The notes: generated by a model not told the origin, from the sequence alone. Shown: positions 11,974-25,134, counted from the first letter of the stretch. The stretch is DNA of 64,000 nt from Parastagonospora avenae f. sp. tritici 18332-5 (GCA_022559985.1 JAFJTR010000005.1:186001-250000); one strand, 5' to 3'. Numbers and translations are program-made.

Positions 11974-13565
11974 TTTTTGAAGTTTTTTGCCAACTTGTGT
12001 GGAGAAGGTGGAGCAAAATTGCGGCAAGATCCTTTTTGCGCTAGAGGACCTAAAACGATGGATGATCTAACTCAATTTGACCTTTTGCATATTCAGCCCG
12101 ACCCAGAATCTATCCCGATGGTACAGGCATCGTCAGTTACTCTGCCTACACGTCAGGTGCTCAGCGTATCAACTCTGCGTCCTTTTGACTGAGCTAGCGT
12201 TGATCCGAATGAGCAAGGGAAAAGACTACTAGATAGCTCTTGTTTTGTTCTCATTTACTTTTGAGGAACGCCGAGGACTATGCACTACTAAAAAGCCTGA
12301 CGACGGAGGTGCGCCTCAGACTCTTCATAGCTTCGACATTGCGGACTTGCTACCAGCTGTATGTGCGCGCATCGATGAAGCTGGTCGCAATTTCATGCTA
12401 CTATCGGATGCTTAACTGAATAACTAACCAAGCACCGTTAGCCGAAGAATGGTCAACTTTCTATCGAATCGAAGCCGGGGAAGGGATCACCCACCAGATC
12501 CACACGATGGCGGTGCATGTGCTGGCTCAAACAACTCCGCGAGACCCAAGGGAAGGCACGAGAAGTTGAAGAGACGCATCTTGAAGAGTTTGCGTCCATT
12601 GCTATCGAACGAATAGTCAGCGACGTGCCGGAACAGAATGCGCGAGTCCTTCGAGCTTACCGTAGCGGCGCACCAGGTTTGTATCAGGATACGCATTTAG
12701 AACATATAGCTAGGGAGTGCCCGACTCGATGCGTTGATTGAGATCATCATGTTATACCGCTTCGTGACGAAGCGTAGCACGCTTAGTGCCATAGTCCGAA
12801 AGCCAATCTTGCTCCTTCCCGAAAGTTAATCTCGCTATATCCTCAAAGTGAATTTCCACAAGCTTACCCTCCAATCTTACGTGCCCTTTTCGTTTAATTT
12901 TGTAAAGTTCCTGATGGTTATTCTTGTGATATATTTAGAAGTGACCCTGGAAGTCTTTCTCCACAAACCCATAAAGTAAATCTCACAAGATCCCGCAAAG
13001 TCTTTTTTCCATGAAACGCAAAAAGCAAGTCTTGCAAGATCCCGCAAAGTAAATGTCCCCTCCATATATCGTATTTTTAGAAAAAGTACCCTGAAGGTCT
13101 GTTCTTCAGCAAAGCCAGAAAGCATATCTGGCAAAGATACCCGAAAGTAAATCTCCAAGTCCCAGGCCGGCTCCAGCACCCTCGAAGCTTGCCCCAACCC
13201 TGCGCTAAGCACCTAGGTGATTGCAAAAAGATACGCGACCAAACCGCGTCGATATACGCATCTGCTCTCGCATGTCAAGTATCGAATACTCAAACCCAAT
13301 CTACCTCCCCAATTCCCAACCCGCACCCGTGCACGCCATCCCGATAATCTTTGCACACAAACACTATACACGCAAAGTACACCCTCCCCACTATCTCTCA
13401 ATACGTAGCCCGCAACCATCCACGCCCAGAATTAAAGCAGCACCAGCGCGATCCAATCCAACCTCCCGGGTTGGTTGAGCACAACGTCCACGCTAGCGTC
13501 GCGCTAGCCCGGACCCGCACTTCGACGCTCTCTCTGCTCAACGGCGCGGCGCACATCACACCACC
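11974..13565. other. Intergenic with degenerate short repeats
   Basis: No coding gene is supported between the 5S gene and the RUS-family gene. The interval 12780-13170 carries repeated short motifs, listed separately. The last 300 bp are C-rich and T-rich, as in fungal promoters and 5' UTRs. Confidence 0.5.
12805..13165. repeat. Patch of degenerate short direct repeats
   Basis: Variants of CCCGAAAGTAAATCTC recur at about 12818, 12841 (CCTCAAAGTGAATTTCC), 12968, 13033 and 13140. The exact 16-mer CAAGATCCCGCAAAGT occurs twice, near 12986 and 13035. Spacing is irregular, so this looks like an old decayed array and not a young minisatellite. No ORF or target-site duplication frames it. Confidence 0.5.
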
Positions 13566-15696
13566 ATGGCTGCATACGAGATCATCGAGCGGGACGAAGC
13601 GGGGATTGAGACGGGGCGGTATGTTTCGTCAGGAAGCAGGGTTGATGTCGTTGTGCGTGTTGCGGGACTTCACGTGATTGTTTTGCTGCTGATGCGTGAA
13701 TGTAGAAGCCAGCAGCGAGAAAGAGCCGTGTGCAACAGGTGCTGGATGTGTTTTTGCCTGCGGGGTATCCGCAGAGTGTGAGTGGGGATTACATGCAGTG
13801 AGTTGTTTGTTTGATGGATTGGGTTGGGGAAGGATAGGGCTAATGATGCGTAGGTATCAGATTTATGTAAGCGAGGAGCGTGTTGATGTGAAGAGTATGG
13901 GCAAGACTGAAAAAGGTATTAGGACTCGCTTCAAGCTTTCTCGTCTTCAATTGCTGGTATGCTTGCTTCACGCGCGGTGCTGGAAGGTACGTTCTAGCCC
14001 TCCGTGTTGATCTCCTTCTCGTATTCTGTATTCCATCGCGAGAACCCAGTGCCCAGGTCACCTCGATGCAGAAGATACATTGCGGCTGCAGAATCTCCTC
14101 TCGTGTGTCTACATTCCAAGTGCAGCATCTATACTCGAGATCAACGGCACATATCCTCGCACCAATCCCACCGCAAGCACTAATGCGCGACACAGGAGTT
14201 GGCGTGGGAGATTCGAGTGCCTCGCCTACTGCTGCACTGCTACTATCCGTGCTTCAAGAGTCTATGGGACGTATTGCGACGATACTGTTTGCGCATAGGT
14301 TAGGCACCGCGCTAGAGCCTGAGTGCAAGATGTACCGACTTGCGGCCGACGTCTTCAACGACACGGCTATGATACTGGATTGCCTCTCGCCGGCTTTCCC
14401 AAAGCCGTTCCGTATACTAGTCCTGGGCTTTTCGAGCGTACTACGCTCGCTGTGCGGTGTGTGTGCCGGGAGCGCCAAGGCCAGCCTGAGCGCACATTTC
14501 GCCAGAAAAGGCAACCTTGGGGAAGTTAATGCTGTAAGTGTTTCTTTGGTTCGTCCTAGCACTACCACGGCCAATCAATGCCTGTCTATGTGTTTTACTG
14601 TTGTTTCTTGTTGAGAATGAAGTCGTGGGGTATAATGCTTTGCATTGATGAAGTCCAGATTAAATGGCCGGGATAGCGCAACACGTGCAGCACATCATCC
14701 ATATGAATACCAATGCTGACTTTGTTGTAGAAGGACTCGAGCCAGGAGACGGTCATATCGCTACTTGGAATGCTAGTAAGTGCTTCTGGTTCTAATTCTT
14801 CCACCTCTTAGCATAGTCACATGTGGGGTAAGGTTACAAAGTGCTCCGACCCCGATCCAGCGTCGGTGCTCGTGCTCGCATACCAGATAAGGCCGATGCA
14901 TATTGATGCCTCAGACAATTGTCGTATTGACTTCATTGTTAGTTGGTGAGCCGACCATGCTAATTGTCGAGCACTCTAGGCCGGGAGTGTTGTTGTTTCC
15001 TGGGTTTCCACACCGATCACGACATGGTCAGTTCTTATCGCGTTGTTGTCAATTCATCTCGCAACCAATTACGCAGCTGTCAAAGCTGTCAGCATGCGCT
15101 GCCTGAATAGGCAACGAGCCAATATCGTGTTCGGGAACTTGATGCACCACGGCTCAGTTCTCACTCCAACAGAGGTGTCGCAGCGCGAACGCATCTTCGA
15201 GCGAGATGGCGTGCTCCGTTGGGTCGATGATTGTGTGATAGGGCACTGCACGATAGGTGTGCCTCTTGGAGTGCTCCTGGCCAGCATGAGCCAACGCCAC
15301 AAACGAACCGGATCGTTGGAACTGAGCGACATAGGTTTGCCGGACTTGATGGACATATTTGTGGACCAAAAATATGTTCTCTGGTTCACGGACAGCGAAT
15401 ACGAAGCCATTGTTGTGCTCAAGGAAGGTTGCACTCCGATTGATCAGCTCAAAGCATGGGCACACGCTCTATTGTTTGCTCAGGACTTACGAAACCCTGT
15501 GCGTAAGCCAAAGGATGGTGATACAAGCCCAAGGCTGAGGCGGGCAGATGCTCTGCGACGCACAATAGGTGAAGCAGACAAGCTGTTCGCCAAGTACACC
15601 GCATTGCTGAGGCAAGAAGGTTGGGATCTGGATGTTGCTGCTCTGGAAACGCGAGCTGGTGTACGGTCACAGATTGGCGTCGACCACGGAAGCTGA
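13566..15696 (+). CDS. RUS family (DUF647, root UVB-sensitive-like) protein
   Basis: Seven exons (13566-13652, 13706-13797, 13854-13866, 13923-13986, 14196-14533, 14731-14775, 14980-15696) give 451 residues, all in phase. No single long frame shows this gene. Landmarks of the DUF647/RUS family appear in order: IIERDEAG at the N-terminus, FLPAGYPQSVSGDYMQYQIYDSL, a GVGVGDSSAS glycine turn, MYRLAADVFNDTAMILD, SLCGVCAGSAKASLSAHFA, GNLGEVNAKDSSQETVISLLG (formed across an intron) and a membrane-like stretch WSVLIALLSIHLATNYAAVKAV. Exon 3 is only 13 bp and supplies the YQIY residues. Plant RUS proteins act in early seedling development and vitamin B6 homeostasis; the fungal role is not established. 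The start ATG sits in CCACCATGG, a strong context. Confidence 0.93.
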
Positions 15697-18600
15697 AACC
15701 CACCTTGCGTGTCCTAGCGAAGAGTCGGGCCATTCAATGAAGACGACGTGTCTACCTCAGTGCATAGACTACGTGAATATGACCAGGAGCATTTGTTATG
15801 ATTTACGATCGGTGGAGGTATAGCACTGTTGACCATTCTTTTGATCGTGGAACAAGCATCAGGGTGTTAGTGACACTCCAAGCCCGTCACGGCCGTAGAT
15901 TGATCCGCGGCAGCGATTGCCCCTGCTAGTATCTCGTCTGTGACGGTAAAACGGCGAGGTCTGTTTTGCATATGGTCGTTTTCCTCCCGAAACTGCTTGA
16001 GTGGGGCTCGGTCCACACACTCGACCAGGATTGACGTTCAAATGTCACGTTTCAGTTCTCCCCAGGTGACCAGCCGTCCCACGACCATATACTTACATCC
16101 GTAAGCTTATTCTTGTGCGATGTGACAAGAGCATAGGGACTGTGCTTGAGAGTTACAGTCGGGCCGGCAAGCAACACCTTCCTAACCTAGCAGCTTGGTC
16201 GTAGGTCCTGGCAGTCAAAGAAGTAAACTGCGGAGCACCGCGCAGACGTCCGGTGCATCCTTGAGTTCCAACTGCGTAAGAAAAAGTGTTGTAGAGACAT
16301 CGTCAAAGAGTTTATTTAGAGTGGTGCGTGCAGAGTGATGCCAAGTCACAATAACTGTGCTTCATCTTCATGGGCCGACTCTGGTGTGGGATGCGGCTAA
16401 AAGACCACCCCACGAAGCGGTGAAGCGGGTGAATCGCACGGCGATGCGATGGATCCACATCTGCGTCATGCTGCGGAACCTGCTGCACCGAGCTTTGCGT
16501 AGGCGACTCAAATTTGCTGAAAGTTTTCCGTTGACGTGGGCTTATGCTGAGTCGCGAGCCGCTTATTCTCGGAAAGTTTCTGACCTTAGACTTCTAGAAG
16601 GCGCCGCATTCAGCCTCCCGAGGTACTGCCAGGTTGAGCGTGTTGAACACGGCACATCGGAGGCACTCAACAGCGGACACGGTCACGCTATAACTTATGC
16701 GTACGAATCTGAAGTGGATAGGCTCGGTCCCCGTTGCACCAAAATCATGCCGTGGACAGGAGATTGGAGGAAAAGATCGACGAGATCGCCTTTCTGCCTG
16801 AACTAGACGTATTCAGGTAACCTTCTGGAAGGCTCGAATCGTTCTGGAAGATTTGATGATCCACGGTACGCGACGATGGACAGGGGAGTACGCGGAGGAT
16901 CACGGCGGGAAGCGCTGGGTGAAACGGCAGCACTCTCTGTGCCCACAGCACCCTGTAGCAGCGCATTGCTGGGTGCGTAGCGCGAAAGTATCATTAGGAG
17001 AGGCTTGCGTGAACATTTATCGATGGCGCTCACACAGAGGAAGGCTAGCCCAAAGGACGCACAACGTTTGCTTCGCTGTTGCGCAGGCGCTGTGGAGCGT
17101 AGTGGATCTGCATGATGCTTGAGTGCAGCGACGACAATTCGTTACGGTAACTTATCGAAGAAGCCCCAAGCGCAGGCGTCCGGCATTCTGTCCCCAGCGT
17201 TAAGGCGAGGCCAAGGGAGTGGCCGTGCGCATCGCCTACAGCAGGAGGGCAGCGTGATTGGGCACAAACGGCCGATTAGAGCAGACGGAGAGCTGGCGTC
17301 TGAACACTTGAAGGACAAGGTGACATCTGATGAAAAGTGCACGACACAGCGCTTCAGAGCGAAATTGCTGTCTTTGACAGAGGCGCCTGGCGGGCGTTGT
17401 TATGTCACGCATCGCGATGGCAGACAAAGCATGCCGATATGGCGGTTCAAGGCGATCGGCAGGCTTTCCTTTGTCGCAGCGAGAGTCATCGGGCGAGTTA
17501 GTGACCCGTCTGTCTCTGCCCGGCCTGTTTGCGGCGAGGGCATGCTCCGCAGCGTTGCAGCTGGCCGGACTGTTGGGAACAGGCGTTGCAGCGAGACAGG
17601 ACGTGACGCCGGACGTCTATCGAAAACCGCAGCGGGAAGTACACACGCTGGAGTCGTTGTTGTCGGCACAGGGTGCGAGCCAGTGACGCTGCGCGGACTG
17701 GTCAGTAGGCGGACAGATCGGGCTAGCGCGCCAAGGGGTTTGATTCAGTAAGCGTCCGAATAAGTGCCGTTCCTCGGGGTCTGGCATGCGAATGACTGAG
17801 ATGGCGACCGAGCGCGCTGAGCGTGCATGGTGGTGACACGGCGCCCTGGCTGGACCGAGAAGTGGGTGGAGTCTGGCGTGAGGCGGTGGTTGCTGGAGGG
17901 ACTCCTGTAGGTGTGAACTGCACTCTCTGGCTCTGGCTGCACCGACTGCACGCACGGCGACAAGTCCTAGGCGGCGGTGCAATGCCATTGCGACATGGCT
18001 CTGACAGCGACGAGGGGAGGGGTTCGCTGCAGTGGCAAACTCGCAGGGGAGCGGGTTTCGGGGCTGTGCGCTAATTTCTTCGAGAAGGCACGCGGCCAAT
18101 AGGGCAGGCACGCCGCTTTTACCTATTATGCAGGCGGGCAGGAGCGATGCGGCCAGCAGCAGCCAGCATGAGGGCTCCGCCAGACAAGGGCCAGGGCTCC
18201 ATCCTCTCTCACTCATCGCAAACTCATTTGTGGGCCATAGCGTGCTGACCTAGCGCTGCGCTCAAGCATTGACCCGCGACCAGTGGCCCTCCCTGACTCT
18301 GCGTGCTTCTCAAAAGCACTCTGAGCCGCACCGTCCTGCACCTGCTCTGTCTTAGGATTCCTGACGGCCGACCGCACTGGAGACTGTCTCACCACCCGCC
18401 GCCCAAACCGACACCGACACGCTCAGCCCTCGCCATCCCATCCCATCCGCCTACGCCATACACACGCAATCTGCCGCCCTCGCACCTTGCACCTCGCAGC
18501 TGACCGACTAGTCGCTGCCGCCCGCCCATTCGCTCCTTCCCTGCCTGCGCCTGCTGCACCCTCCCGCCCACGCCCTGCGACCAAACTCTATATACCTGTG

Positions 18601-18889
18601 CGACCCTGTGCTGCCTTCTAGAAGGCTGCACCACAGCAAACTCGCCCGCTCTGCCATTGATAGGTGCTGATCGCCGCTCGTACGCCGCCCTGCAACCTGC
18701 TACCCAGCCCTCGATGCTGCCGCCATCGGAACGATAATCATCCTGTCCACGTTGCTCTGCCGCCACTAGGTTCACTCGAACCTCGTGCTACCTGCCGTCA
18801 AGCTGGCGCAACTCTGCTCCTGCGAGGGATTCGACGAGCAAAGCAGGAAGACTGCCCGCCGCGTCTACAAGCAGTTCTTGAGGAGCGTT
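15697..18889. other. 3.2 kb gene-free stretch and leader of the RGS gene
   Basis: Many open frames here are long only because the DNA is GC-rich; none shows a domain, codon pattern or plausible splice structure. The last 500 bp are strongly C-rich and T-rich with a TATA-like CTATATAC at about 18588, 300 bp upstream of the RGS start, and probably form its promoter and a long 5' UTR. Confidence 0.5.
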
Positions 18890-20099
18890 ATGGTTACACG
18901 GAAACACGGTAGCCAAGGCCTCTCGATAAAGACTGCCTCCACCGTCTCCTCCCCCGCCTCATCGTTGGCCGAGTTCGACGCCGACGACGTCAAAATGGCC
19001 ATGAGCGACATCCAGCCCGCTCCCCTCACCGTCTCAATACCCAAGAACATTCCCAGCCCACATTGCCGGAAGCCAAATCTCTCCGAGATTCTCGCCAACA
19101 CCGCACCGCCGCCCTACACACTCAGCTCCTTCATGGCCTTCCTGTCGCAAAATCACTGCTTAGAAAACCTCGAATTTACCATGGACGCTTCGCGCTATCG
19201 CAAGCACTACTCAAAGATGGTCAACCGCCATCCGGGTAGCGCCATCTCGCCCTTGTCCGACGAGTGCACTTATGTGCTTATGCTTTGGCGTCGCTTGATC
19301 GACGCTTACATCAGGGAATCAGGCCCGCGAGAAGTAAGTAGTCGCTGCTGATTGTCGTCATAGTCCGCACGACTAACCATCCCAGGTCAATCTTCCCGCT
19401 GAAGTCCGTGACAATCTTCTAAGCCTGTCTGAATCCTACGTCCCGCCACACCCATCGTCCCTCGACGAGGCTGTGTCCAAGATATACGAGCTGATGGAGG
19501 AGAGTGTGTTGGTGTCGTTTCTCAACTCCGCTAGCCCTCAAAGCGCACATCCCACTATGAGCCACGACAGCTACGACCCCACCCTCACCCGGTCTTCTAC
19601 CCGAAGCTACGATGAGCGGACTATGCTTGCCCGCAGCCAGCAGCCGCATCTCCCTGTCCACCAGCGTGCATCTGCACCTTCATCACTCACAGCCGGCTTC
19701 ATGGCCAGCCGTCCCTTTTCACATTCCCGGTTCCATTCACAACCTACCTCATCTGGACCCCACACCACCCGCGTTACATCAGGCTACAACAGTGGCAGTG
19801 ATGCATTGACTGACGACTCTGGAAGCGGAAGCCCATCTGGCATGAGCGATCCTCTTACGCCTCCTGGGACTCCCCCAATGAGCGACTACCATATGTCGGA
19901 CTACCAACAGGCTTACTACGAGAGTGGCTCAAACAGTGGCACGCCTAGCCCGCGCACGAGTCGTGGTGAGCATAATGGTCTCGCTAGCGCCACGAGGGAT
20001 AGCTGGAAGCGAGTCAGCAGCAAACTTTGGCCCAAGAAGAAGAGCGGAGGCCAACTCCGTGAAGACGAACCTGGCGTCGTCGAGGGAGGCTTATTCTAA
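18890..20099 (+). CDS. RGS-domain regulator of heterotrimeric G-protein signalling (RgsA-like)
   Basis: Two exons (18890-19333, 19386-20099) joined by a 52-bp intron give 385 residues. An RGS domain spans about residues 62-200: LSEILANTAPPPYTLSSFM, then LSQNHCLENLEFTMDASRY (helices 3-4) and, after the intron, LPAEVRDNLLSLSESY and EAVSKIYELMEESVLVSFL (helices 7-8). The C-terminal 180 residues are Ser/Pro/Thr-rich and disordered, with a basic patch WKRVSSKLWPKKKSG that might touch membrane. RGS proteins speed GTP hydrolysis by G-alpha subunits. The single-domain layout with the APPPYTLS lead-in resembles Aspergillus RgsA, which tunes stress and conidiation signalling through GanB; this subgroup call is from memory. 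The first ATG in frame is 18890; upstream residues in the open frame lack an ATG. Confidence 0.85.
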
Positions 20100-23000
20100 G
20101 CATTACTTTCTCCTGGGTGACTCCCACCTACTTCACATTTACGATGTTCGGAACACGACACGTTCATGAGCAACCGACTAGAGCGACTCGCATATAGCAT
20201 TGGGCTGCATACACATCGGCGTCTTCTGAACTTCTCAACTTCGGCATTCATGCGAGGCGAAACGGCGTATTATTTCAAAGACGCACATCCGGCGCGATTG
20301 CGAAACTTCTCAACATCCGACTACTACTAGACATTTCTGGCGTTTGCAAAAATTGCCCCTTCATGGGGCGAACGTGGCCACATATATCCAAACCTGGCCT
20401 GGCCCGGCAAAGGCGTTTACCTTGATTTTCTCAAACAGCATCACCCATCGCAAGATGGCACGACCGGTGGGAAAGACGATTTTGTGTATCAATATTCTTA
20501 CATGTTCTGGAGAGTAACTCCACAGTGGAGCTGTTGATAGGTTATGGCGGATCGAGGATAAGATAGAAGATTGCCTAGCGCCACAAGCGCAGCAAGAAGC
20601 TCACTCAATGAAACAAACATGACCAGTTTTTTGGTTATCATCCACTCAATCATTCTCCTCGCTACCATTTCTCACGTGTTGGTCATCATCCACTCACTCA
20701 TGCATCCACGAGCACTCTTCCATCCCACACGTGACGCCCGCACTCCATCCGTCGCGATCTCGATTAATTAACCCCAAGTCAGCACTAGAACACTTCACCC
20801 TTCCATCCTCCCCCAAACCCACGCCGCACTGCATCTTCGGTACCAAAAACTCGTCTTTCTCGGCCCTTACGCCCTACATGGAGCATGCCCGTTCCCCCAA
20901 ACGCAAAACACATTTTCCCAAACACCCGCGTTTCTACTAGTGTTTCGCCAATTTCCACATAGACACGCTGCGCAGTCTGGGTCTCGGAAAGACAAATAGG
21001 CCTAGACTAACTTACTTTGCGTGCGTGCGCGCGAGCGGGCAGTGGTCCTTGCAGCGACGGGGTGGATGTGGAGAAGTGCCTGTTTGTGTTGTGTTGGGAA
21101 GAAAGGTGTCTAGGTGTGTGCGTAATGTTCGGTGAAGACCGACGGCACGTACTTGGGGTATCCCGTCCGTTCACCTACAGTACGACTATGTACCTGGTAT
21201 GCATGTTGGACTGACTGTACTCGTACGTACGTTACGTTGGACAGATTGGGATATGCGGCTCCGAAGAGAGAATGACATCTGGCCGTGTCTGTGCGGTCAG
21301 ATTGGGTTGGTTTGTCTTGCATACAGGTAACCAGGTGAGCCTTGCGCGGTGTTGGGAAGGAGCGCGTGTAGGGCGCGATGGACGGCCTAGTGCGCTGCGA
21401 TCCTGCGTTCTACGCGTCTTCTGGAAGGATTCGTGTATGTGGATGTGCGGCGTGGGTACGGTGTTGGTGGTGGCGATGAGGGAGGGATAGGCACCGTGAC
21501 TTGAGAGCAGGAAGGGCACGTGGACAGTACCTATTTTGCTTTGTAAGATTTTGACTGTAATGTGTGTTGTGTATGTGACTTTGAGATGATTCAATGGTGC
21601 CTGCATGTCGGGCTGTTCAAGAGAGTCATACGCTGGTGCAAGCAACCTTCGAAGTGTACTCATCCATCAACTCAACTCCCTCGGAGCCAGATCTGCAACC
21701 ACGCAATCCCGCCGCAAATCCCACCGCCAACCAACCCATCACCACAGTCTCAACACCAACGATCCCCATCGTGACTTCCCCCTCTCCCAGCCAAGTCCAT
21801 GTCCCCTGCGCGTCGCCGCTTTTCCCCGACGAGGTCCGACTCTCCGACCTCAAGGCCCGAAAGCTCATAGCCCTGATCCCATCCCCAAAACCTCGCGATC
21901 ACAAAGCCTTCCCGCAGCAATCACACCCTACCCCACTCCGCGGATGGTAGCATCACACGCACTTCTCTCCGACGACGATCGCGAACTGCACGCGCGACTC
22001 ATATGTACCAAGCTTTTGCCCAGGGTGGAAGGTCCCGAGGGGTGCTAGTGCGGTGTTATATCCGAGGCGAGTCGGGGCGGGGAAAAGGTTGTAGGTACAG
22101 TACTCCTAAGGAGTAGTGGAACCATCGACTCGATCGTACATAAGTTATTGAAACTGATTCGACGGGAATGGCACGGAAAGCATACCCAGCGAAGCAGACA
22201 GACGCACGTGGTGAACTTACCGATCCCCCGGATCTCTCGTACGAACTCATCGTACGTGCAACAATAATTGAGTTGGAAGAAACCACGCACACAAGCACGT
22301 GCGCCAATTCCCTCTTCTCTTCTTCCTCACAAACTAATCTCCCTTGCCCCATTCCGTCCTGACGTCGGAACACAAGGCAAACATCGACCGCCGATCGCTC
22401 CCCGTCGATCCCCCAATCGCTTCACCGCGACCCCGCTTCTTTCGCCTCGCCAACCACATTCCCCCTAGCGCTGCGTGGTTTGCGCAAAAAGCAGCGTTGC
22501 AGCTGAGCAAGACCGGTCGTCATGATCTTCCACGCCGTCAGATGTGCACTAGAAGGATGCGCCGGCCATGGGCAACTGCCGTTAGCGCGGGCTCACGATG
22601 GGGTGAGGTTGTGCATGTGTGTGGATGAGGTGGGAGTAAGCGAGCCGGGAGAGTGTATGTGGGTTGCCACTGTATGAATAGTAGCGGGAGCGGATTCGGT
22701 AGAAGACTGCATGTGTTAAGTGTATGGGCATATGCATTATTGTCTTGATTCTGCCTTGGGATAGGGAGTGCTTTGCCTCATGATGATGGTGATGATGGTG
22801 ACCGGTTTGGGGTTTGTCATGATTTACATAGCATCAGCATGGCAACTTCGCGCACGATACATCTCTTTCTGTCTAAAGCCTCCGACATACTGTACATGCT
22901 ATCGCCCGTCCTTCGTCCGCCGTCGTGCCATGGAAGGATTCCAGCACGCGCAGTCGGTTTCTTCTCAGCTCAGGCAGCGCTGTGGGCTGCTTACTTCTGT

Positions 23001-24090
23001 ATAGATTGGCCCAAAAAGGACAAACTTGCATTGATTTCCAAGGCTAGATGCTCTAACTGAGAAAATGTGCTCATATAGTGTATGCATGCGACATGTTACT
23101 GTGGTTTCCGAGCCATGATGTTGAGAAGAGTTGTAGTTGCCGTCTTGGCGCCTACTTCATCGCAATCTAACTTTCATTTATCCCGCGCTCACGTTCCCAG
23201 GTAGAAAATAGCTTGGCTCAATATGTTCCCGGCTTGGTGGTGCGATACATCCGGTCCAGTTTGATAGATGGCTCCCGCGGATGGGAGACCGATGTGTCCA
23301 TATTGCATTGGCGAGGCCGCTTGCTGCATATGGCAGGTGGTGATACTGAAAGGCCACAAGTTCGCAAAGCATGGATAGGGTAAATGTCGCTACTTCCAGG
23401 ATGCGATATAGGCGATTCTTTAGTGAGATCGGTCAAATTCTCTTCTGATCGAACGTGCGTGTCAGCCAGGCTGTTGGTACACTGACGATAGAGATAACAG
23501 ATCCGGTGCATTTTCGTAAACAGCGATATGGCCTTCGCAATTGGTCGTTGATACCAACGACAATATAAGTGCATCCCATGTGTGTCGCAACTCCATTTTC
23601 TATTGGCTGATGGATGTTTTTGTGGCGCCTGTCATTGTCAACTTCGCGTCACATGAAGTCGCTGTTGGTGATTTGCATCGACGACGCAAGATCTCGTCCT
23701 CGATGCAAGTAATCGCAACGATCGGTGGTAGAAGACGCTAGTGCCTGGTAGTTCAGGCCAAAAAGTACCGGCACACTGTACAACATCCCTGTCCAGCATA
23801 TGTTGGTCGTGGACTGGACTCATCTCTTGGCCTAACAAGAGTTCCCAAGCGAAGCCCTCGGTCGAAAAGGAATTACTCCGTCCCGTGAGGTTATGGTTCG
23901 TACTATGGGTACCATGTTGCGGCGTAGGAGAGGGCCGTGAGCCCCATAGTCGGCGCGGCTCATCAAGGTCTTAGTCTATCCTGGATATCCTCGAGACTAT
24001 GCCGAAAATGTATGAATGGTAAAGCAGCGTAAATTGTGTATGTCGAGACGGAACATGATGTACCGTCGGGTCAATTCCATGCGACGACCG
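20100..24090. other. 4 kb gene-poor stretch
   Basis: No supported gene. The DNA has simple-sequence patches: GATGGTGATGATGGTGA near 22785, GCGTGCGTGCGCGCGAGCG near 21019, and a twice-repeated ATCATCCACTCA phrase near 20637 and 20685. A proline/serine-rich 118-codon frame at 21594-21950 starts with ATG but has no recognisable homology and is not called. Confidence 0.45.
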
Positions 24091-25134
24091 TTAAAGAAAG
24101 GTATTCCCAGCGATCGGACTGGTCCACTTGCCCTTCCTCGCGGCTCTCATCTCAGCATACAATGCTGGATTGATACCCTTCTTTTTACACTTCTTGATCT
24201 CCGCTTCGCTGAGGGTAGACATGTCGAAATTACTTGCACTCCACCCGCTACTGGATCCAGACTGACTTCGCTCGGTGTTACAACGCTCGAGGCTGGCAGG
24301 GGATTTCACTGGCAGTGACTGACTAGATCCTGACAGGCTTGAGGGTTGTGACGTCCGGAGGACAGATGTATTTTTTTCGATGATCAGGCGGTCTGGTACG
24401 GCAGTTGGCTCACTTGGTTTGCGGGTTGTCACTTTTCGGAAAAAAGATTTCTGTGCTTTTTCTACCAGCGCCGGGGGAAGCACTGGCGCAACAGTTGGAT
24501 CATAGGAGTTCAGTGAGTTCAAACTAGCTTTCCGCATTGACGAAGCTAAAGACTGCACATCTGAAGGTACGGGAGTAGAGGCCCCATCGTCCTCGAGTGT
24601 GAACGAATGTTGTGAAGGGGTTGATGCTTCTGGTGGGTCTTGTTCTTCCTCATCTGAGGAAAGGGATTGTGTAGTTGTCACAGAGGCAATCGTCTCAAGT
24701 GAAGTCCGACGGTTGAGGTGTGGCGGTAGGCGCTTGTTGGTACGATAGGACTTGAGTTTTGCTGGAGAGCGACGAGGAACGGGTGGGGGCGCTGGCTGTG
24801 AGGGCCTGGGTCCCCCGACTTGGAACGGTTTCAACTCCTCCCAGAACGGATGGGAGAAGCGATGTCGCGAAAAGTCTGCGACACCTGGAGTATTTTCGGG
24901 TTCTGCAGTGCCGCTCGCGACTGGATGCGATGCAAGCGGGTTGATCCTTGGGTTAGACTGCGGGATTGACCTGTTCTCCAGCGAAATAGAGCGACTGCAT
25001 GACATGACAGGAGCTGCTTCATCAAGGTCGGAATCTGCAGACATGGCCTCACGTAAGGCTGTCTGGCGCTGCTGAAGCACAGCTCGTGGTGAGCGACGAA
25101 TTGGGGGAGGGAGCGCATCGTCTTCGTCGTCCAT
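24091..25134 (-). CDS. Conserved disordered fungal protein of unknown function
   Basis: A single exon of 347 residues, ATG at 25134 and TAA at 24091. Most of it is low-complexity Ser/Pro/acidic sequence with a proline-rich stretch (PAPPPVPRR, a possible SH3 ligand) near residue 115 and a short FWEELKPF motif near residue 98. The C-terminal 40 residues are different: an ordered, basic block SEAEIKKCKKKGINPALYAEMRAARKG, which I believe is conserved in filamentous ascomycetes and is the best argument that this is a real gene. No enzyme motif, signal peptide or membrane segment is visible. It is divergent from SOG2, sharing an 828-bp promoter region. Function unknown. Confidence 0.75.
   Translation of the reverse strand: MDDEDDALPPPIRRSPRAVLQQRQTALREAMSADSDLDEAAPVMSCSRSISLENRSIPQSNPRINPLASHPVASGTAEPENTPGVADFSRHRFSHPFWEELKPFQVGGPRPSQPAPPPVPRRSPAKLKSYRTNKRLPPHLNRRTSLETIASVTTTQSLSSDEEEQDPPEASTPSQHSFTLEDDGASTPVPSDVQSLASSMRKASLNSLNSYDPTVAPVLPPALVEKAQKSFFRKVTTRKPSEPTAVPDRLIIEKNTSVLRTSQPSSLSGSSQSLPVKSPASLERCNTERSQSGSSSGWSASNFDMSTLSEAEIKKCKKKGINPALYAEMRAARKGKWTSPIAGNTFL

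Noticed and set aside
15697..18660. Many overlapping ORFs up to 210 codons on both strands
   Set aside because: All frames are similarly open because the DNA is GC-rich; amino-acid content is Arg/Ala/Ser-heavy as in chance translations, with no motif.
21594..21950. Pro/Ser-rich 118-codon ORF with an ATG
   Set aside because: Another overlapping frame is equally open and proline-rich; nothing supports expression or homology.
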